This document shows positions 26,755-36,704 of a stretch of 64,000 nucleotides of DNA, in pieces. Origin of the DNA: Roseibium aestuarii. GTDB taxonomy: Bacteria; Pseudomonadota; Alphaproteobacteria; Rhizobiales; Stappiaceae. The stretch covers positions 1 through 64,000 of the forward strand of contig NZ_VORA01000003.1 in assembly GCF_008477545.1 (NCBI RefSeq). The letters are read 5' to 3'. Position 1 is the first letter of the stretch, and each line of letters begins with the position of its first letter. Position numbers and translations under genes: made by a program. The notes beneath the pieces are model-generated. The model saw only the letters and a program-made list of their open reading frames with translations. It made no database searches and was not told the DNA's origin.

Positions 26755-29700
26755 TCAGCGGGCGATTTCCGCCAGAAGGCTCGCCGCCACGGAGAATTTC
26801 GACACGCTGAGGTCTCCGTCGAGGATCTCGTTCACCGTCGCCAGCGACCGCTTCACCACCGCTTCATGGGTGGCCAGCCAGCTCTGGAAGCTGCCCGCGA
26901 CGATGGCTTGCGTCGCAAGATCCCGATGCGCGGAGGCGAGAACCGTCCGCGCCCGGTCGAGCGCCAGACCGTCGTAATAGTCCGCGATCTTGAGGTCCCG
27001 TGCCAGCGCATCGATGGCTCCGATGCGGAAGTAGGACGCCACTTCGAAGAAGGCCTTGGCCGCATCGCCAAGATCCGCCCTGGTCGCCTCGGCGATCACG
27101 ACGATATCCGGCACCGCCCCTTCCACCGGCAGCCAGGCGATGCGCTCGGCAAGGCCCGCATCCACCCCGGCGGCCAGATAGGCCTGCTCGCGACCATTCA
27201 GATCGGCGGAAACGCTCTTCCCGGTCAGGGTCTTCAGCTGCGGCCGAAGGGCCTTGATGCCCGTCGCGAAGCGATCGACCACATCCGCGATGCCCTTGTC
27301 GAAGGCCACGTTGCGCTGGAACCAGACCACCTGCTCAATGACCAGATCCTGGATGGAGCGATAGAGCTCGAGCTGCAGCGTCCCGTCGATGCGGGTGTCG
27401 TGGGCATCGACCTCCTCGTTCAGCGCCGTCAGGCCGAAGCTGTCGCGCACCGCCACGAAGGAACGAGCGATTTCAGCAGCCGTGGCACCGGTCTGATCCG
27501 CCACCTTGGTGATGAAGGTCGCCCCACCCCGGTTGATGATCGAGTTGGCCATCATGGTCGCGATGATCTCGCGGCGCAGGCGGTGACCCTTGATCTCGTC
27601 CCGGTAGTCTTCCGTCATCTGGCTCGGGAAGTAGCGGAACAGCTCCCGTTCCAGATAGCTGTCATCGGGCACGTTGCTGCCAAGCAGCTTGTCGTAGAGA
27701 TGCAGCTTGGCATAGGCGAGCAGCACGCCCAGCTCCGCCCGGGCCAGATAGGTGCCAGACTTGGCCATGTCGGCCAGCGTCGCATCATCGGGCAGGAACT
27801 CGACCTGACGGTCCAGCTCGCCGAGCTGTTCCAGCTGCCGCATCATGCGCATCTGATAGCCGAAGTTCTCCGCCCCTCGGGTCTCCGTCATGGAGAGCGA
27901 CAGGGTCTGGAGATAGTTGTTGCGCAGCACCAGCGCGGCCACCTCGTCGGTCATTTCCGACAGAAGCGTGTTGCGGTCCTTCACGGACAGCTTGCTGGCC
28001 TTCACCGCAGCGCCGAGCGCGATCTTGATGTTGACCTCCATGTCCGAGGAGTTCACCCCGGCGGAGTTGTCGATCGCATCCGAGTTGCAGCGGCCACCAT
28101 GGCGATGGAACTCGATACGGGCTCGCTGGGTCATGCCGAGGTTCGCGCCCTCACCGATGACCTTCGCGCCGACCTGGGCCGCGGTGATGCGGATCGCGTC
28201 ATTGGCGCGGTCGCCCGCATCCGCATCGGTCTCGGCGGACGAGCGGATGTAGGTGCCGATGCCGCCGAACCAGAGAAGATCCACCTTCAGCTTCAGAATG
28301 GCGGTCATCACCTCCTGCGGCGTGGCGGTTGCCCTTGCGATCCCGAGCAGCTCCTGCATTTCAGCGGAAAGCGGAATGGACTTGGCATTGCGCGGGAAGA
28401 CCCCGCCGCCCTTGGAGATCAGCTTGGCGTCATAGTCCTTCCAGGACGAGCGTCCCAGATCGAAGACGCGCTTGCGCTCCGCCCAGGAGGTCTCCGGATC
28501 CGGGGTCGGATCGATGAAGATGTCCCGGTGATCGAAGGCCGCCACCAGCTTGATCGCCCGGGACAGCAGCATGCCGTTGCCGAACACGTCCCCGGACATG
28601 TCGCCCACACCGCAGACGGTGAAGGGCTCGGTCTGGATGTCCCGGTTCATTTCCCGGAAGTGACGCTTGGCCGCTTCCCAGGCCCCACGTGCGGTGATGG
28701 CCATCTTCTTGTGGTCATAGCCGGCAGAACCGCCCGAGGCGAAGGCGTCATCCAGCCAGAAGTCCCGCGACTGGGAAATGCCGTTGGCCGTGTCGGAGAA
28801 GGTGGCCGTGCCCTTGTCGGCGGCAACCACCAGATAGGGATCGTCGGCGTCGTAACGCTGGACCAGCGTCGGCGGCACGATCTTGTCGTCCACCAGGTTG
28901 TCGGTCACGTCGAGCAGGGCGTTGATGAAGATCTTGTAGCTCTCGGTCCCTTCCTGGAACCACGCCTCGCGGTCGCTCATGTCCGGCAGCTGCTTGGGCA
29001 CGAAACCGCCCTTGGCCCCCACCGGCACGATCACCGCGTTCTTCACCTGCTGCGCCTTGACGAGACCGAGCACTTCCGTGCGGAAGTCCTGCGCCCGGTC
29101 AGACCAGCGCAAGCCCCCGCGCGCCACCATGCCGAAGCGCAGATGCACGCCCTCGACCCGGGGGCTGTAGACAAAGATTTCGCGCAAGGGCCGCGGCTGG
29201 GGAAGATCCTCGATTCCGCGGGAGTTGATCTTGAAGGCAAAGGTCGGCTTCGGCAGCCCGGCTTGGTCCAGCTGGTAGAAGTTGGTGCGCAGGATGTTGT
29301 CGATCACGTTCTGGAAGCGCCGCAGGATGCGGTCGTCGTCCAGACTGCTGACCGTTTCCAGATCGCTGGCGATCTCGGCCTCGATCTTCGCCGTTCCGAG
29401 CGTCCGGTCCTGATCGTCCCGGGTCGGGTCAAAGCGGGTGTGGAAGAGTTCCACCAGCTTTGCCGCCACATGCGGATAGGCGTTGAGCGTGGTCCACATG
29501 TAGTCTTCGGAGAAGCGGATGCCCGCCTGCCGCAGATACTTGGACAGGGCCCGCACCACCGCGATGTCCCGCCAGGCAAGACCCGCGCTCAGCACCAGGG
29601 CGTTATAGCCGTCGTTTTCCGCCCGGCCTTCCCAGATCGCCATGAACAGGCTCTCCAGACGGCCGATCACGTGATCGTCGAGAGCGATCTCGGATCCATC

Positions 29701-31560
29701 CCGGGCTGCCAGCGTCATCTCGTGCAGATAGCTCAGCGGCTCATCCGTCGGGGTCACCCGGTAGGTGCGCTCGTTGATCACGCGGAAGCCCATGTTTTCC
29801 AGAAGCGGCACGCGGGCCGACAGCGGGATCGGCGACCCCTGATGATAGACCTTGAGGGAGAGGCGCGTGTCCTCCGACCCGGCGGCCCGGAAGAAGGTGA
29901 TGGCCGTGTCCCGGTCCGGCGACAGGGTCTCGATCTTCAGCACGTCACCGAGGGCGGTTTCCGCGTTGTAGACTTCCTTGTAGCCGCCGTGGAAGGCCAG
30001 CGCATAGCGCTCCGACAAGGCGCGGGCGGTGACCGGATCGAACCGGGCCTTCAGCGCATCGCGCAGATTGTCCGGCCAGGTGCGGACCATGGAGGCAATC
30101 GCCGCTTCCAGATCGCTCTGGTCCGGGGTCGGGGTCTTGCCCTTGTCGCGCCCGATGATGAAGTGGACACGGGTCAGCGGCCGGTCGAGATAGGTCACGT
30201 ACCAGGCCGAGAGGCGCCCGTCATAAATCGACGCCAGATAGGAGCCGATGTTGAGCCGCACTTCCGTGTTGTAGCGGTCCCGCGGCACGAAGCAGAGGAT
30301 CGACACATAGCGGTCGAACTTGTCGGCACGGGCCAGCACGCGAATGCGCGGGCGTTCGTCCAGCTGCAGGATGGTGATCGCGAAATCGAACAGCGTGTCC
30401 CGGTCGATCTGGAACAGCTCGTCGCGGGGGAAACTCTCCATCACGTTGGTCAGGGCGCGGCCGGAATGGCTCTCCGGATCGTAGCCGGCCTTGGCCAGCA
30501 CGCTCGCCACCTTGCGGCGCAGGAACGGAATGGTGCTGGTCGGCTCCGTGTAGGCCGTGGAGGCAAAGAGACCGATGATGCGCAGCTCGCCGACCATCTG
30601 GCCATCGTCGTCAAAGAGCTTTGCCCCGACATATTCCATGTGGACGCGCCGATGCACCCGGCTCTTCACATTTGCCTTGGCGATGATCAGCGGCTCCGGC
30701 TTCATCAGGAACTCGCGGATTTCCGGCGTGATCTGCACGAACTCGGAGCCACGACGCAGGACGCGCACATCCGGATCGGCAAGAAGGCCGAGGCCCGTGC
30801 CTTCGTACGGCGACAGGTTGCCCTCTTCCACGCCGCCCTCGAACTTGTATTCGCGCATGCCGAGGAAGATGAAGTTGTCGGCCGCCATCCACTCCAGGAA
30901 ATGAATGGCCTCCCAGAGCTCGTCACCGGCCCCCGTCGCCTGGGTCGTCTTGTAGGTGTTAATGGCCCGGCGCAGGCGCTTCTGCATCGGGTCCCAGTCC
31001 TCGACGGCGGCGCGCACATCCTTGAGCACGGCGTCGAGACGCGCCTTGAGACCGTCGCGAACTTCAGCGCTGTCGATGCGGGTGACGTGAATGTGGATCA
31101 GGCTTTCCTGATCCTCTTCGCGCGGCGCGCCGCGCTTCTTGCCGGTGGCGGAGATCAGCTTGCCGGAGGCGTCCCGCTCGATGGAGAAGATCGGGTGAAG
31201 GACCAGATGCACCTCGAGCCGGCTGTCCTGGAGTTCGGCCATCACCGAATCCACCAGGAAGGGCATGTTGTCGTTGACGATCTCGATGACCGTGACTTCA
31301 CCCGCCTTGTGGCCCTTGGCCTTGAACGACGGGTTGGCGACCGTGACCCGGTGGGTGCCCTTGTCGTGGATCTGGAAATCCTCGTAGGCCGTGCGGGCGA
31401 AGGCGATCAGCTCGTCCTCGCTGTAGGCGACCAGATCCTCTCCCGCGCCGCGCAGGTAGAATTCGCGGGCGAAGCTGGCGAGATCCTCGCTCTCCCCGCT
31501 CAATCTGGCGACCAGCGCCTCGATCATCCGCGTTTTCGAGATCTCTGTCTTGTCCGGCAT
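26755..31560 (-). CDS. gdhB: NAD-specific glutamate dehydrogenase (large 180-kDa type)
   Basis: 1601 residues, the size of the L_180 family (Streptomyces, Pseudomonas GdhB, Caulobacter GdhZ). It deaminates glutamate to 2-oxoglutarate with NAD. The N-terminal 700 residues hold ACT-like regulatory segments (NDNMPFLVDSVMAEL, FLRRKVASVLAKAGYDP). The catalytic core lies about 780-1150, with GGLRWSDRAQDFRTEVLG and the Lys-bearing VPVGAKGGFV, a glutamate-binding block, and GDMSGDVFGNGML in the dinucleotide fold. The helical C-terminal domain completes it. In Caulobacter the relative GdhZ also inhibits FtsZ, linking nitrogen status to division; whether this holds here is unknown. Single gene with its own terminator. 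Confidence 0.96.
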   Translation of the reverse strand: MPDKTEISKTRMIEALVARLSGESEDLASFAREFYLRGAGEDLVAYSEDELIAFARTAYEDFQIHDKGTHRVTVANPSFKAKGHKAGEVTVIEIVNDNMPFLVDSVMAELQDSRLEVHLVLHPIFSIERDASGKLISATGKKRGAPREEDQESLIHIHVTRIDSAEVRDGLKARLDAVLKDVRAAVEDWDPMQKRLRRAINTYKTTQATGAGDELWEAIHFLEWMAADNFIFLGMREYKFEGGVEEGNLSPYEGTGLGLLADPDVRVLRRGSEFVQITPEIREFLMKPEPLIIAKANVKSRVHRRVHMEYVGAKLFDDDGQMVGELRIIGLFASTAYTEPTSTIPFLRRKVASVLAKAGYDPESHSGRALTNVMESFPRDELFQIDRDTLFDFAITILQLDERPRIRVLARADKFDRYVSILCFVPRDRYNTEVRLNIGSYLASIYDGRLSAWYVTYLDRPLTRVHFIIGRDKGKTPTPDQSDLEAAIASMVRTWPDNLRDALKARFDPVTARALSERYALAFHGGYKEVYNAETALGDVLKIETLSPDRDTAITFFRAAGSEDTRLSLKVYHQGSPIPLSARVPLLENMGFRVINERTYRVTPTDEPLSYLHEMTLAARDGSEIALDDHVIGRLESLFMAIWEGRAENDGYNALVLSAGLAWRDIAVVRALSKYLRQAGIRFSEDYMWTTLNAYPHVAAKLVELFHTRFDPTRDDQDRTLGTAKIEAEIASDLETVSSLDDDRILRRFQNVIDNILRTNFYQLDQAGLPKPTFAFKINSRGIEDLPQPRPLREIFVYSPRVEGVHLRFGMVARGGLRWSDRAQDFRTEVLGLVKAQQVKNAVIVPVGAKGGFVPKQLPDMSDREAWFQEGTESYKIFINALLDVTDNLVDDKIVPPTLVQRYDADDPYLVVAADKGTATFSDTANGISQSRDFWLDDAFASGGSAGYDHKKMAITARGAWEAAKRHFREMNRDIQTEPFTVCGVGDMSGDVFGNGMLLSRAIKLVAAFDHRDIFIDPTPDPETSWAERKRVFDLGRSSWKDYDAKLISKGGGVFPRNAKSIPLSAEMQELLGIARATATPQEVMTAILKLKVDLLWFGGIGTYIRSSAETDADAGDRANDAIRITAAQVGAKVIGEGANLGMTQRARIEFHRHGGRCNSDAIDNSAGVNSSDMEVNIKIALGAAVKASKLSVKDRNTLLSEMTDEVAALVLRNNYLQTLSLSMTETRGAENFGYQMRMMRQLEQLGELDRQVEFLPDDATLADMAKSGTYLARAELGVLLAYAKLHLYDKLLGSNVPDDSYLERELFRYFPSQMTEDYRDEIKGHRLRREIIATMMANSIINRGGATFITKVADQTGATAAEIARSFVAVRDSFGLTALNEEVDAHDTRIDGTLQLELYRSIQDLVIEQVVWFQRNVAFDKGIADVVDRFATGIKALRPQLKTLTGKSVSADLNGREQAYLAAGVDAGLAERIAWLPVEGAVPDIVVIAEATRADLGDAAKAFFEVASYFRIGAIDALARDLKIADYYDGLALDRARTVLASAHRDLATQAIVAGSFQSWLATHEAVVKRSLATVNEILDGDLSVSKFSVAASLLAEIAR

Positions 31561-31967
31561 TTCCGTCCCTTTCGACTGCTGTTCACGCCGACTGTGCCTT
31601 GATCTAAGCAGACGTTGATGAAGGGAGCCCTTACGGCGGTCCCATGTTGCCTACATAGAATTGCGGAGAGCTTATCCGGTTTCTCCCCTCAATTTCAGGC
31701 TAAAGATGGTCCGGTGGAAGAAAGAACCGACCAAAAAACCGTGACAGGACAGCTCGATCCGCCCAGTCCGACGGCCCGGACAGCAGGCTGCCCCCATTTT
31801 GCGGTGCCTGGCTTGCGATTGCGCCGCACTGCCATTCACCGGTGGACAGGTGAGATTGTTTCAACGGGTGTTTGAGTTCGCGGGCCACCACCTGCGAGTG
31901 ACTTCGCCCTGCAATCGGTGTAATAGGCTGCCACGGAAGTCTGAGGTTTTTTGGAGAGGGACCGGCC
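31561..31967. other. Divergent intergenic region between gdhB and argC
   Basis: 407 bp that must hold both promoters. The part near gdhB (31600-31740) is less GC-rich. No convincing operator, RNA gene or small ORF was found. argC has a ribosome-binding site GGAGAGGG ahead of its ATG. Confidence 0.45.
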
Positions 31968-32918
31968 ATGGTTGCGCGCGTTTTCATTGACGGCGAAGCA
32001 GGAACGACGGGTTTGCAGATCCGCGAGCGCCTGGCCGCGCGCCGCGATCTGGAGTTGCTGTCGATCCCCGACCACCTGCGCAAGGACCTCTCGGCCCGCG
32101 CCGATCTGCTCAACTCTGCCGATGTGGCCATCCTGTGCCTGCCGGATGACGCCGCCAAGGAAAGCGTGTCGCTGATCACCAGCGAGACCACCCGCGTCAT
32201 CGATGCCTCGACCGCCTATCGGGTTGCCGAGGGCTGGGACTATGGCTTTGCCGAAATGGCGAAAGATCAGGGCGCGCGCATTGCCGCCTCGAAGCGGGTC
32301 GCCAATCCCGGCTGCTGGCCCCAGGGCCTGATCGCCCTTCTGCGTCCGCTGATCGAGGCCGGTCTTCTGCCAGCCGACCATCCGGTGACCTACAACGGCA
32401 TCTCCGGCTATTCCGGCGGCGGCAAGTCCATGATCGCCGACTATGAGGCCGCCGGCAGCAAGGCAAACACCTTCGCGCCCTATGCCCTGACCCTCAATCA
32501 CAAGCACCTGCCCGAGATGACCGCCTACAGCGGCCTGACCCGCACGCCGCTCTTCACCCCGGCGGTCGGCAACTACTACAAGGGCATGCTGACGGCCATT
32601 CCGCTGCAGCTGGCGACCCTGCCGAAGGTTCCGACCGGTGCCGAGCTGCATGCAGCCATCGCCGATCATTTCGCCGCCATCAGCGACGGCTTTGTCGAGG
32701 TCGCGCCCCTGGCCGACATCGGCAGCTCCGCCGACCTGAACCCGGAAGCGCACAACGGCACCAACACCCTGCGCCTGCATGTGTTTGCCAACGATGCCCG
32801 CGCCCAGGCCGTGCTGATCGCCGTCTATGACAATCTGGGCAAGGGCGCATCCGGCGCCGCCGTCCAGAACCTCAATCTGATGATCGGGGCCGACGCCGGG
32901 CTCAGCCTGACAGCCTGA
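31968..32918 (+). CDS. argC: N-acetyl-gamma-glutamyl-phosphate reductase, type 2
   Basis: 316 residues, the short type-2 ArgC found in alphaproteobacteria. It reduces N-acetylglutamyl phosphate with NADPH in arginine synthesis. [17 protein letters not shown] is the nucleotide-binding loop, [10 protein letters not shown] carries the catalytic Cys, and [10 protein letters not shown] and NHKHLPEM are conserved substrate-binding parts. ATG start. leuD follows about 60 bp later in the same direction; the two act in different pathways but may share a transcript. Confidence 0.95.
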   Translation: MVARVFIDGEAGTTGLQIRERLAARRDLELLSIPDHLRKDLSARADLLNSADVAILCLPDDAAKESVSLITSETTRVIDASTAYRVAEGWDYGFAEMAKDQGARIAASKRVANPGCWPQGLIALLRPLIEAGLLPADHPVTYNGISGYSGGGKSMIADYEAAGSKANTFAPYALTLNHKHLPEMTAYSGLTRTPLFTPAVGNYYKGMLTAIPLQLATLPKVPTGAELHAAIADHFAAISDGFVEVAPLADIGSSADLNPEAHNGTNTLRLHVFANDARAQAVLIAVYDNLGKGASGAAVQNLNLMIGADAGLSLTA

Positions 32919-32979
32919 CCCTGAAGGGACCCCTCGACTGACAGTCCGTTACAAGCACAAGAATTCTGGAGAGATCGCC

Positions 32980-33585
32980 TTGGAAAAATTCGTCACGCTC
33001 ACCGGTGTCGCGGCCCCGCTGCCGATCATCAACATCGACACCGACATGATCATCCCGAAGCAGTTCCTGAAGACCATCAAGCGCACTGGCCTCGGCACCG
33101 CGCTCTTCCACGAGCTGCGCACCAATGACGACGGCACTCCGAACGAGGACTTCGTGCTGAACAAGCCGGCCTACAAGGACGCCCAGATCCTGGTGGCCGG
33201 CGACAACTTCGGCTGCGGCTCCTCCCGCGAGCATGCCCCCTGGGCCCTGCTCGACTACGGCATCCGCTGCGTGATCTCCACGTCCTTCGCCGACATCTTC
33301 TACAACAACTGCTTCAAGAACGGCATTCTGCCGATCCAGGTCTCCGAGGAGGAGCTTGAGAAGCTGCTCGACGACGCGAACCGTGGCGCCAACTCCACCC
33401 TGACCGTGGATCTGGAAGCCCAGGTCATCAAGGGTCCGGACGGCGGCGAGATCTCCTTCGAGATTGACCCCTTCCGCAAGCACTGCCTGATGAACGGCCT
33501 CGACGACATCGGCCTGACCCTGGAAAAGCGCACCTCTATCGACACGTTCGAAGGTTCGGCTGCCGAATCCCGTCCCTGGGTCTGA
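32980..33585 (+). CDS. leuD: 3-isopropylmalate dehydratase small subunit
   Basis: 201 residues. It pairs with LeuC (not in this window) to isomerise 2- to 3-isopropylmalate in leucine synthesis. [18 protein letters not shown] and [15 protein letters not shown] are the aconitase swivel-domain signatures. The start is TTG at 32980 with GGAGAG upstream; the [15 protein letters not shown] beginning matches relatives that start with ATG, so the TTG is credible. A terminator follows. Confidence 0.96.
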   Translation: MEKFVTLTGVAAPLPIINIDTDMIIPKQFLKTIKRTGLGTALFHELRTNDDGTPNEDFVLNKPAYKDAQILVAGDNFGCGSSREHAPWALLDYGIRCVISTSFADIFYNNCFKNGILPIQVSEEELEKLLDDANRGANSTLTVDLEAQVIKGPDGGEISFEIDPFRKHCLMNGLDDIGLTLEKRTSIDTFEGSAAESRPWV

Positions 33586-33610
33586 GATCCCGGACAAACG
33601 ACTGCTGACG

Positions 33611-33637
33611 AGGCCGGGGCATCTGCTCCGGCCTTTT
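33611..33637 (+). terminator. Intrinsic terminator of leuD
   Basis: AGGCCGG and CCGGCCT enclose a loop with GGCATCTGCT and are followed by TTTT. Confidence 0.8.
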
Positions 33638-33712
33638 CGTATCGCGAGGCCTTCACAAAGGCTTGAAATGATTTATCCCGCAGGCGCCACAATGGACGGC
33701 TAGAGTGTCGGC

Positions 33713-34588
33713 ATGACAGCGACAGTATTCTCCCGCCTGGCGCCCCTTGCGCCCTGGACCGACCGAACCGGACAGCTCTCCGTGCTCCGCCTCGTCGTCT
33801 TCCTCGCCCTGCTCGTTCCCGGCGTGCTGGTCTTCCAGGATCTTGCCTTCGGACCGATCCGGCCGGAGCCCTTCGAGTTCGCCCTGCACCAGACCGGCGA
33901 ATGGGCGGTGCGGATCCTGGTCCTGAGCCTCGCCGTCACGCCCATCCGGCGGATCTTCCGCTGGAACAGGGTGATCGGCCTGCGCCGCATGATCGGCGTT
34001 ACCGCGCTTGCCTATGCGATGCTGCATCTGGGGCTCTACATGGCGCAGGAAAACTGGGTTCTGCCGAAGATTGCTTCCGAGATCGCCCTGCGCTTCTATC
34101 TCACCATCGGCTTTGTGGCCCTGCTCGCCCTGATCGCGCTGGGGGCGACGTCCTTCGACCGGGCGATCCGCACCATGGGCCCGCGCTGGACCACCCTTCA
34201 CCGACTGGTCTATCCGGCAACGGCGCTGGCGCTCTTCCATCACTTCCTGCAGGCCAAGGCGGATGTTTCGGCAGCGACCCTGCTGTCCGGACTTTTCGTG
34301 CTGCTGATGCTCTACCGGCTGATCGCCGCCCGGCGCTGGCGACTGGAAAACATCGGCATTCTCACCGCCGCAGCGCTGGTCGCATCCGCCCTCACGGCAG
34401 GGCTCGAATATGCCTGGTATGCTCTGGCGACGAATCTTCCGGCGGAACGGGTCTTCATGGCGAACTTCAACCTCGCCCTGTCCCTGCGCCCGGCCGTGCT
34501 CGTGCTCCTGGCGGGGCTGGCCGTGGCCGCCATCCGCCTGGGGCTGACGCTCGCCACAAGCCTCAAGGCGCGGCTGCGCGCCGCCTGA
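33713..34588 (+). CDS. msrQ: MsrQ, haem-binding membrane subunit of the periplasmic methionine sulfoxide reductase
   Basis: 291 residues with about six to seven membrane segments. It belongs to the ferric reductase-like transmembrane family; conserved features include LHQTGEWAVRILVLSLAVTP, RRMIGVTALAYAMLHLG and LHRLVYPATALALFHHFLQ, whose histidines would bind haem b. MsrQ passes electrons from the quinone pool to MsrP, which repairs oxidised methionines in periplasmic proteins. The family name is well supported. No msrP gene is adjacent, although the two are often together. The C-terminal extension of about 70 residues adds further membrane segments. ATG start, weak ribosome-binding site. Confidence 0.85.
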   Translation: MTATVFSRLAPLAPWTDRTGQLSVLRLVVFLALLVPGVLVFQDLAFGPIRPEPFEFALHQTGEWAVRILVLSLAVTPIRRIFRWNRVIGLRRMIGVTALAYAMLHLGLYMAQENWVLPKIASEIALRFYLTIGFVALLALIALGATSFDRAIRTMGPRWTTLHRLVYPATALALFHHFLQAKADVSAATLLSGLFVLLMLYRLIAARRWRLENIGILTAAALVASALTAGLEYAWYALATNLPAERVFMANFNLALSLRPAVLVLLAGLAVAAIRLGLTLATSLKARLRAA

Positions 34589-34621
34589 CGACGGGCAGGT
34601 CTCATCACGTGTCAGGAAAAC

Positions 34622-35107
34622 TCAGTCGACCTGATCGCCGGCGAGGCGGCGCAGATCCTCGATCCGCTCGCCGATGGGCTTGAGAGCGGCAACGGTCTGC
34701 TGATAGCGGGCGGCCTGCTTGTCGAAGAGCTGCTTGGCGAGTTCCGGATATTCCTGAACCATGCGCTTGAAGAGGGCGCGACGAATGCGGATCACCCGCA
34801 CGGCACCCACGGCGACGGCCCGGCAGGGGCGCTTGGTGTCGACCAGAAGAGCCGTTTCGCCGAGCAGCGTGCCCGTCGGGGCCACGTCCACCTCATCATA
34901 GCCTTCCGGCCCGCGCTTGCGCAGGGACACGGAGCCCGAGGCGACAACCATGCCGCCATCCGCCCGTTCGCCCTCGTCAAAGAGGGTCGATCCGCTGCGG
35001 TAGTCCATGCTTTCGGCGCTGAAGGCGAGCAGACGCAGGTGATCATCCGCAAAATCGGCGAATACCGGGATCTGCTGCAGGAGGACGATGTCTTCGGTCA
35101 GGCTCAT
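34622..35107 (-). CDS. Cyclic nucleotide-binding domain protein without a DNA-binding domain
   Basis: 161 residues from ATG 35107. One Crp/EPAC-type cyclic nucleotide fold spans about 15-125 (IPVFADFADDHLRLLAF, TLFDEGERADGGMVV, GTLLGETALLVDTKRPCRAVAV). The phosphate-binding cassette has GETALL and an RPCRA variant of the usual R-x-A pattern. A helical tail follows, with no helix-turn-helix, so it is not a Crp-type activator. It lies about 95 bp downstream of the response regulator gene in the same direction, suggesting a signalling pair. The ligand is unknown. Confidence 0.8.
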   Translation of the reverse strand: MSLTEDIVLLQQIPVFADFADDHLRLLAFSAESMDYRSGSTLFDEGERADGGMVVASGSVSLRKRGPEGYDEVDVAPTGTLLGETALLVDTKRPCRAVAVGAVRVIRIRRALFKRMVQEYPELAKQLFDKQAARYQQTVAALKPIGERIEDLRRLAGDQVD

Positions 35108-35202
35108 GATCAAGCTTTACGATGCTTCGCCCGAACGGTCCAGTGGCCGGGGACAGGAGGGCTCCTGTCCGCACAGATTGAAGGATCCGGAAGCCAGCCG
35201 GG

Positions 35203-35886
35203 TCAGGGGACGAGCTTGTAGCCGCCCGCCTCGGTGACCAGAAGCTCCGCGTTGGACGGATCCCGCTCGATCTTCTGGCGCAGGCGATAGATATGGGTTT
35301 CCAGCGTATGGGTGGTGACGCCGGAATTGTAGCCCCAGACCTCATGCAGGAGAATGTCGCGGGTCACCGGCTTTTCTCCGGCGCGGTAGAGGAACTTCAG
35401 GATGGAGGTCTCCTTCTCCGTCAGCCGGATCTTGGAGCCCTGATCGTCCTGCATCAGCTTTGCCGCCGGACGGAAGGAATAGCGGCCGATGGCGAAGGTG
35501 GCGTCTTCGCTCTGCTCGTGCTGGCGCAAATGGGCGCGAATGCGGGCGAGCAGCACGGCGAACTTGAACGGCTTGGTGACATAGTCATTGGCGCCGGCCT
35601 CAAGACCGAGGATCGTGTCGCTGTCGCCATCATGACCGGTCAGCATGATCACCGGTGCCTTGAAGTCGCTCTTGCGCAGCAGCTTCACCGCCTCGCGTCC
35701 GTCGATGTCGGGAAGACCCACATCCATGAGCAGCAGATCGACATGCTCGGACTTGGCCATCTTCAGCCCCGAAGCGGCCGTTTCCGCCTGGAGCGTCGTG
35801 AACTCGTCGTAGAGCGAGAGCTGCTCGACCAGTGCTTCCCGCAGCTGGGTGTCGTCATCGATGATCAGAATGGTCCGGGCGGTCAT
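35203..35886 (-). CDS. OmpR/PhoB-family response regulator
   Basis: 227 residues. The receiver domain (1-120) has the acidic pocket DDD, the phosphorylation site in LLMDVGLPD, the Thr in MLTGHDG and Lys in YVTKPFKF. A winged-helix domain (about 130-227) ends EAGGYKLVP, with TTHTLETHIYRLRQKIE as the recognition helix region. It is very like the orphan response regulator found beside a cNMP-binding gene across Hyphomicrobiales, and may correspond to CenR-type envelope regulators, which I cannot confirm. No histidine kinase is adjacent. Confidence 0.88.
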   Translation of the reverse strand: MTARTILIIDDDTQLREALVEQLSLYDEFTTLQAETAASGLKMAKSEHVDLLLMDVGLPDIDGREAVKLLRKSDFKAPVIMLTGHDGDSDTILGLEAGANDYVTKPFKFAVLLARIRAHLRQHEQSEDATFAIGRYSFRPAAKLMQDDQGSKIRLTEKETSILKFLYRAGEKPVTRDILLHEVWGYNSGVTTHTLETHIYRLRQKIERDPSNAELLVTEAGGYKLVP

Positions 35887-36143
35887 CTTTCGGTCCTCAC
35901 CTCGTCCAGCACACGTGCCGGCGCAACAGGGCGTTGCCTTCGGCCTTCAGGCCATGCGCCACCCAATATGGAAATCTGGCGACGTTTGTGCGAGGGAAAT
36001 CATCGCTGGACAAGCATTGCTTCGTCAATTCTTCTTCACGCCGGAGTTATGGCGACTTTATTCTGACCCCTTCGACGGGCGGATCCTCTCCCCGCTCTCG
36101 GCTTGCACTTTTTGCCAATCCTCTCCCAACGCCCGGAGGCCGC

Positions 36144-36671
36144 TTGAAAAATCTCGTGAAAGTGCTGGAGGTCCGCGCGACCACACCGGGCGCAACCCGT
36201 GGCCTGCTGACGTGTGGAGAGATCACGTTTGCGTGTGCACTCGGCCGCTCGGGCCTCACCCGGTTCAAGCGAGAGGGAGACGGTGCGACGCCGATGGGGA
36301 GCTTCGAGCTGCTGAATGCCGTCTATCGCGCCGATCGCGGCCCGCGCCCGCGTACCGAACTGCCCGTCGAACGCCTCGTGCCCACGGACGGCTGGTGCGA
36401 CGATCCCCGTCATCCGCGCTACAATCGCCCGGTCGATCTGCCCTTCGAAGCGGGGCACGAGAAGATGTGGCGCGACGATCGCCTCTACGACATCGTGGTC
36501 GTGTTGAACCAAAACATGTTCCCGGCCGTTGCAGGAAGGGGAAGCGCGATCTTCTTCCACGTCGCCCGGGAAGGTTACCTGCCGACCGAGGGCTGCGTGG
36601 CCGTGGCGCCGGCCCACATGCGGGCGATCCTGGAACGGATCGGACCGGGAACCGTGATGAACATCGCCTGA
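36144..36671 (+). CDS. L,D-transpeptidase family protein (YkuD-type)
   Basis: 175 residues using TTG at 36144, chosen because GGAGG lies five bases upstream; a GTG at 36156 is too far from it. The catalytic motif is HVAREGYLPTEGCVAV, the histidine and cysteine pair of L,D-transpeptidases. DGATPMGSFELL is the conserved substrate-loop segment. No signal peptide follows this start, which is unusual for a periplasmic enzyme; many alphaproteobacterial relatives are also short. It would make or edit 3-3 cross-links in peptidoglycan. ypfJ follows 33 bp later. Confidence 0.8.
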   Translation: MKNLVKVLEVRATTPGATRGLLTCGEITFACALGRSGLTRFKREGDGATPMGSFELLNAVYRADRGPRPRTELPVERLVPTDGWCDDPRHPRYNRPVDLPFEAGHEKMWRDDRLYDIVVVLNQNMFPAVAGRGSAIFFHVAREGYLPTEGCVAVAPAHMRAILERIGPGTVMNIA

Positions 36672-36704
36672 GCCTGAGGGGCCCGGCCGCGAGGAGGAAA
36701 GAAC

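Noticed and set aside
26686..31602. A 1638-residue open frame on the plus strand, antisense to the NAD-glutamate dehydrogenase gene
   Set aside because: It is low-complexity and rich in His, Gly, Arg and Gln, with no family motif, and mirrors the GC-rich codons of the real gene. Typical shadow frame.
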